In this document: piece after piece, positions 61,155-64,000 of the stretch
How positions within the stretch are numbered: position 1 is the stretch's first letter
Layout of the letters: the number at the start of each line of letters is the position of its first letter
Origin: Anaerolineales bacterium
Lineage (GTDB): Bacteria > Chloroflexota > Anaerolineae > Anaerolineales > UBA4823
Length of the DNA stretch: 64,000 nucleotides
Assembly (NCBI GenBank): GCA_016929095.1
Contig: JAFGJM010000060.1
Span: 55,765 to 119,764 of the forward strand
Direction: 5' to 3'
Translations under genes and position numbers: made by a program
The notes under the pieces: generated by a model
Told to the model about the DNA's origin: nothing
The model's input: only the letters and a program-made list of their open reading frames with translations
Databases searched by the model: none

Positions 61155-61839
61155 AGTCATCCGTCCGCAGATCACTTTCGCGCCACAAATAACTGTTTGG
61201 CGGAAGCTGGCGCGGGCTGCAATAAAATGCCTCACCCGCATACTGACTGGCATGTGGTTGAAACTTACGGTGCATGGATTGCAGAACATCCCATCAAAGG
61301 GTCCGGCGTTATTGGTCTTCAACCACCTGGGAGACGCCGATGCGGTGGTGTTGGTGGCAACACTGCCGGTTGCCGTCGAGTCTTTTGCCAAATCCGAATT
61401 ATATGATTACCCGCTGTTAGGCTGGATCATGCGCGCGTATGGGGTTATCTGGCTGCATCGCGGTACGCCCGACCGAAGGGCAATCCGCGCCGCGCTGCAG
61501 ATGCTGGATGAAGGGCGGTTCTTTGGCATCGCCCCGGAGGGACGCGAAAGCCTTTCGGGGGCAATGGAAGAAGGCACCGAAGGGGCGGCGTATTTAGCTT
61601 ATAAAACAGGTGTGCCGATCATCCCCATGACAATTACCGGCACGGAAAATACCCGCATCTACGGCAACATGAAACGCTTGCGCCGCACAACGGTCACATT
61701 TACCGTGGGGGTGCCTTTTCATTTGAAAAAGATGAAGACTCGCCAGGAGGTGCTGCGCCAGGGAACGGAGCAGATCATGAGAACCCTGGCAAAACAATTA
61801 CCCGAGGCTTATCGCGGGGTATATGGGGAAAGTGATTGA
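61114..61839 (+). CDS. 1-acyl-sn-glycerol-3-phosphate acyltransferase, copy 2
   Basis: 241 aa from the ATG at 61114, overlapping the previous gene in another frame; GGGGAG stands close (3 bases) before it, while a TTG at 61078 would also be in frame. Catalytic motif FNHLGDADAVV (H71-x4-D76), then GVIWLHRGTPDRRAI, IAPEGRES and PIIPMTITG. It is a different PlsC subfamily from copy 1 (the blocks agree only in the key residues), so it may act on another acyl acceptor. Both genes and cmk appear to be one transcript ending at the terminator at 61916. Confidence 0.85.
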   Translation: MPIIPLLPPKPRAEVIRPQITFAPQITVWRKLARAAIKCLTRILTGMWLKLTVHGLQNIPSKGPALLVFNHLGDADAVVLVATLPVAVESFAKSELYDYPLLGWIMRAYGVIWLHRGTPDRRAIRAALQMLDEGRFFGIAPEGRESLSGAMEEGTEGAAYLAYKTGVPIIPMTITGTENTRIYGNMKRLRRTTVTFTVGVPFHLKKMKTRQEVLRQGTEQIMRTLAKQLPEAYRGVYGESD

Positions 61840-61915
61840 ATCCATCAGTCATTAAGTGTCAGGTGATCGCGTGATCATAGAACAGAGAGGGCTTAACAGT
61901 ACCTCGAATAAAAAA

Positions 61916-61947
61916 ACCTGCCAAATTTCGATTTGGCAGGTCTTTTT
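61916..61947. terminator. bidirectional Rho-independent terminator
   Basis: ACCTGCCAAAT-TTCG-ATTTGGCAGGT gives a perfect 11-base stem with a TTCG tetraloop, preceded by six A and followed by CTTTTT. It lies between the convergent plsC-like gene (stop 61839) and secreted propeller gene (stop 61965) and can end both transcripts. Confidence 0.9.
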
Positions 61948-61964
61948 ACTGGGTGCCAAGTATA

Positions 61965-63329
61965 TTACGGTTGGAGCAAGGATGGTAAGTATATGAAATA
62001 CGGCACTGCTGCCACCCCAACCGACATGGTCGTTGTAGGAACACCCGGTAGGGTTAATGTGACCACATTGAACGTATTCAGATCCACCACGTGAACGCTG
62101 GTCGGTAAAGTATCGGTCACTAGCGAAGTGGTCTCATGACCGAGGTAAGCTTTGTTATTGATCACGGCAATCGAATCCACACCAAAAAATGCGCCAGAGG
62201 CATAGCGGGGTATCTCGGCAGCGATTTCGGTGTTCAGGCTGATTTCTCCCGGTCCGGTGATGTCAAATACAGAAATGCGGTTGTATGTATATGGATAATT
62301 TTCCCCATTATTTCCAAACATATAGGCTTTATCTCCGGTGGCGGAAAAGGCTATCGATTGGTAATTTCCACTGGTTAAACCAACGATGGCTTGAGTGAAA
62401 CTCAAAACCCCCGGAGCAACGATACGGTAAACGCCAACTTGGTAAAGGGGCGTATTGTAATCCGGGTCAGTATAACTGGTGTTTGTATATGGGAATGCAT
62501 CACAGAAAATAACGGTTTCGCCGTTTGGTGCAATGTTGACATTTATCGGCCAGGGTAAATACCAACCCGTGGTTAAAACGCCAGTAGGGCTGATCTCGCT
62601 GGTGTCTTCGTTGATCATATAAGTATACGTATCCATATAGGTTAAATTCCCCGTGTCATCAAGTAAATACGAATGCAGCGCGCCTCCGAAATAATCGGCA
62701 AAAATGACTGTGCCATTGGGGGCAATGGCGACTGCCTGGGCATCATTTGCTCCCAGATAAGAACCGGTCACCACCTTTTGAGCCGCGATATCCACCACCA
62801 CGGCGGCGCTAGATAAACCTCCATCGGTGACAATGGCATATTTGCCATCCTGGGTAATGGCAATATCTTCAGCAGGCATCGTGTCGGTTATGATGTCGCC
62901 ATCCAATTGACGGACGGATTTCGTCTCCTCATGATATGTATAAACCATAGTTACGGTAGTCATCAGCGATGGACTGATAGGATTGGAAATATCCACAAAT
63001 GCCAGTACCGAATTGCCGAAATTAGAGACCAGGGCAGTCTTTCCGTTAGGCGTTACTGCTACATCCAATAAGGTGCTGGTACCCAGCGCCCCGGTCAGGA
63101 ACGGTCCATAGACGATATCGCTGGCAGTATTCACCATATGCAGGGTGCCGGTGTAGCCAACCACTACCACCCAGGTCGAGGGGTATTCATTGAGCGGATT
63201 TTCCGGTGCGCCTGGTTCTGCCAGGTTGGCGGCGCTGGCTTGGGTAACCACAAAAATCATACAGATGCCCAACAAGGCAAATAAAAACGTACCAAACACA
63301 AAACCTATCTTCTTAATCATTAATTGCAT
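61965..63329 (-). CDS. secreted beta-propeller protein with C-terminal YLPSLL motif
   Basis: 454 aa with GAGGAGG 8 bases before the ATG at 63329. A signal peptide (about 1-34, ending QASAA) is followed by seven or so YVTN/lactonase-like propeller blades: DVAVTPNGKTALVSNFG, DIAITQDGKYAIVTDGG, AVAIAPNGTVIFADYFG, NVNIAPNGETVIFCDAF and SIAFSATGDKAYMFGNN. The blades often bind ligands or proteins at the surface. The C-terminal residues are PYFIYLPSLLQP, which parallel the endings of the secreted proteins at 10133 and 33930. Function unknown. Confidence 0.82.
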   Translation of the reverse strand: MQLMIKKIGFVFGTFLFALLGICMIFVVTQASAANLAEPGAPENPLNEYPSTWVVVVGYTGTLHMVNTASDIVYGPFLTGALGTSTLLDVAVTPNGKTALVSNFGNSVLAFVDISNPISPSLMTTVTMVYTYHEETKSVRQLDGDIITDTMPAEDIAITQDGKYAIVTDGGLSSAAVVVDIAAQKVVTGSYLGANDAQAVAIAPNGTVIFADYFGGALHSYLLDDTGNLTYMDTYTYMINEDTSEISPTGVLTTGWYLPWPINVNIAPNGETVIFCDAFPYTNTSYTDPDYNTPLYQVGVYRIVAPGVLSFTQAIVGLTSGNYQSIAFSATGDKAYMFGNNGENYPYTYNRISVFDITGPGEISLNTEIAAEIPRYASGAFFGVDSIAVINNKAYLGHETTSLVTDTLPTSVHVVDLNTFNVVTLTLPGVPTTTMSVGVAAVPYFIYLPSLLQP

Positions 63330-64000
63330 AAGACAAGCCTCCTCATTTAGTAACTATAGAATTGTTAAATTGGGTATAAATGTTGGTCTATCAGGGATTG
63401 CCAGTAAAAAAGAATGCCCGTTTATCGGCGAACAATGATATTTCTATTTACTTTTTTATTAAAACTACCTGATACCGACATTATTAAGCTTAAACATTTT
63501 ACATCCATTTTAATTAAATTCAAGTGGGAAAAATCGATTATTCTCCATGAAATATCTTCGTTCTAAAAAAATAACAAGCCTCGACCGAACTTTTAGCATC
63601 CAATCGGCATATAATTCATAAATATCATTGCACTATAACTAGTGGTCTGTCCAATATAAATCTAATACTCATAATAATTTACGTTTTTATCCAACCCCAC
63701 CCCCTTGCCCTCTGGGACTGTCCCATAAGAAGGCTGTCACTCTGAGCGAAGCGAAGAGTCTTTACATTATCAATTTAGATGTTTCGCTTCGCTTCGTGAA
63801 ACACACTTCGTGCAACATGACATTTTTTACTTTTTAGACAGACCCAGGGGGTTGGGGGTGGAGTTAGCAGATGAATGAATTTATTGAAATAATAGAATCA
63901 GCTTGGACAATCTACTAGTAGGAATTCAATGCATTGAAGATGAACTCGTCGTAACGACTTTTGTCGTTTTATACTCATCATTATCGTCTGAAGTCGTTAA
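63330..64000. other. intergenic region to the window end
   Basis: About 670 bases without a gene that I can support; it contains a MITE-like element (63714-63850) and an A/T-rich stretch upstream of the propeller gene, where its promoter should be, though no clear hexamers stand out. The last 60 bases have a small inverted motif (GTCGTAACGAC) near 63950. Confidence 0.5.
63714..63850. repeat. MITE-like inverted-repeat element, copy 3 (inverted)
   Basis: The outer ends GGGACTGTCCCATAAGAAG and AGACAGACCC are partly inverted. The interior CTGTCACTCTGAGCGAAGCG, AAGAGTCTTTACATTATCAA and AACATGACATTTTTTAC is the reverse complement of copy 1 at 37571. This shows that the element occurs in both orientations. 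Confidence 0.7.

Overview
The window looks like chromosomal DNA of an uncultured Chloroflexota bacterium, most likely class Anaerolineae. The grounds are the giant Chlor_Arch_YYY/DUF2298 membrane proteins, a cluster of GT-C glycosyltransferases, many secreted beta-propeller or beta-helix proteins, and short dispersed palindromes of a kind common in that class. This is an inference from gene content; there is no rRNA or tRNA gene in the window to confirm it. I saw no CRISPR array, no transposase and no prophage.

Layout. 0-6.5 kb: the 3' end of glgC, a YtcJ-type amidohydrolase, an ATP-grasp ligase and two tandem membrane-anchored TPR proteins. 6.6-9.8 kb: a complete zinc-uptake operon, znuA-znuC-znuB-fur (zur-like), with a Fur/Zur-type palindrome over the znuA start region. 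10-14.4 kb: a secreted repeat protein, a chloramphenicol-acetyltransferase-like enzyme and a two-gene unit for a Cys-rich membrane-anchored protein and a membrane partner. 14.5-28.5 kb: an accessory zone of mostly single small genes (DUF2568, DUF4389, DUF6064, RraA-like, SnoaL-like, flavodoxin, aldo/keto reductase, methyltransferase) with two broken genes. Many of these genes are preceded by near-identical promoters of the form TTGACA-N17-TATGCT followed by a long leader. 28.8-33.3 kb: an AT-rich three-gene cassette (DUF5343, a HEPN-like protein with an Rx4H motif, and an unrecognised protein), then a field of C-rich palindromes with a decayed gene tail, then a two-gene unit of a DEDDh exonuclease and a nucleotidyltransferase-like protein.

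33.9-47.2 kb: a secreted beta-helix protein, a Tat-exported amidohydrolase lipoprotein, a winged-helix regulator coupled to a membrane protein, a terpenoid-cyclase-like protein, two paralogous nitroreductases flanking a large GAF/HD-GYP sensor, and a surface protein with a C-terminal membrane anchor. 47.4-61.8 kb: a same-strand block of four very large GT-C/DUF2298 membrane proteins followed by cmk and two plsC acyltransferases, which points to envelope glycan and lipid synthesis. 62-63.3 kb: a convergent secreted beta-propeller protein, separated from plsC by a clear bidirectional terminator.

Three secreted proteins with unrelated folds (10.1, 33.9 and 62 kb) end in the same short [FY]LPxxL peptide, suggesting a shared C-terminal sorting or anchoring signal. 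The strongest candidates for something undescribed are this C-terminal signal, the repeated promoter/leader family, the DUF5343-HEPN cassette and the exonuclease-nucleotidyltransferase pair.
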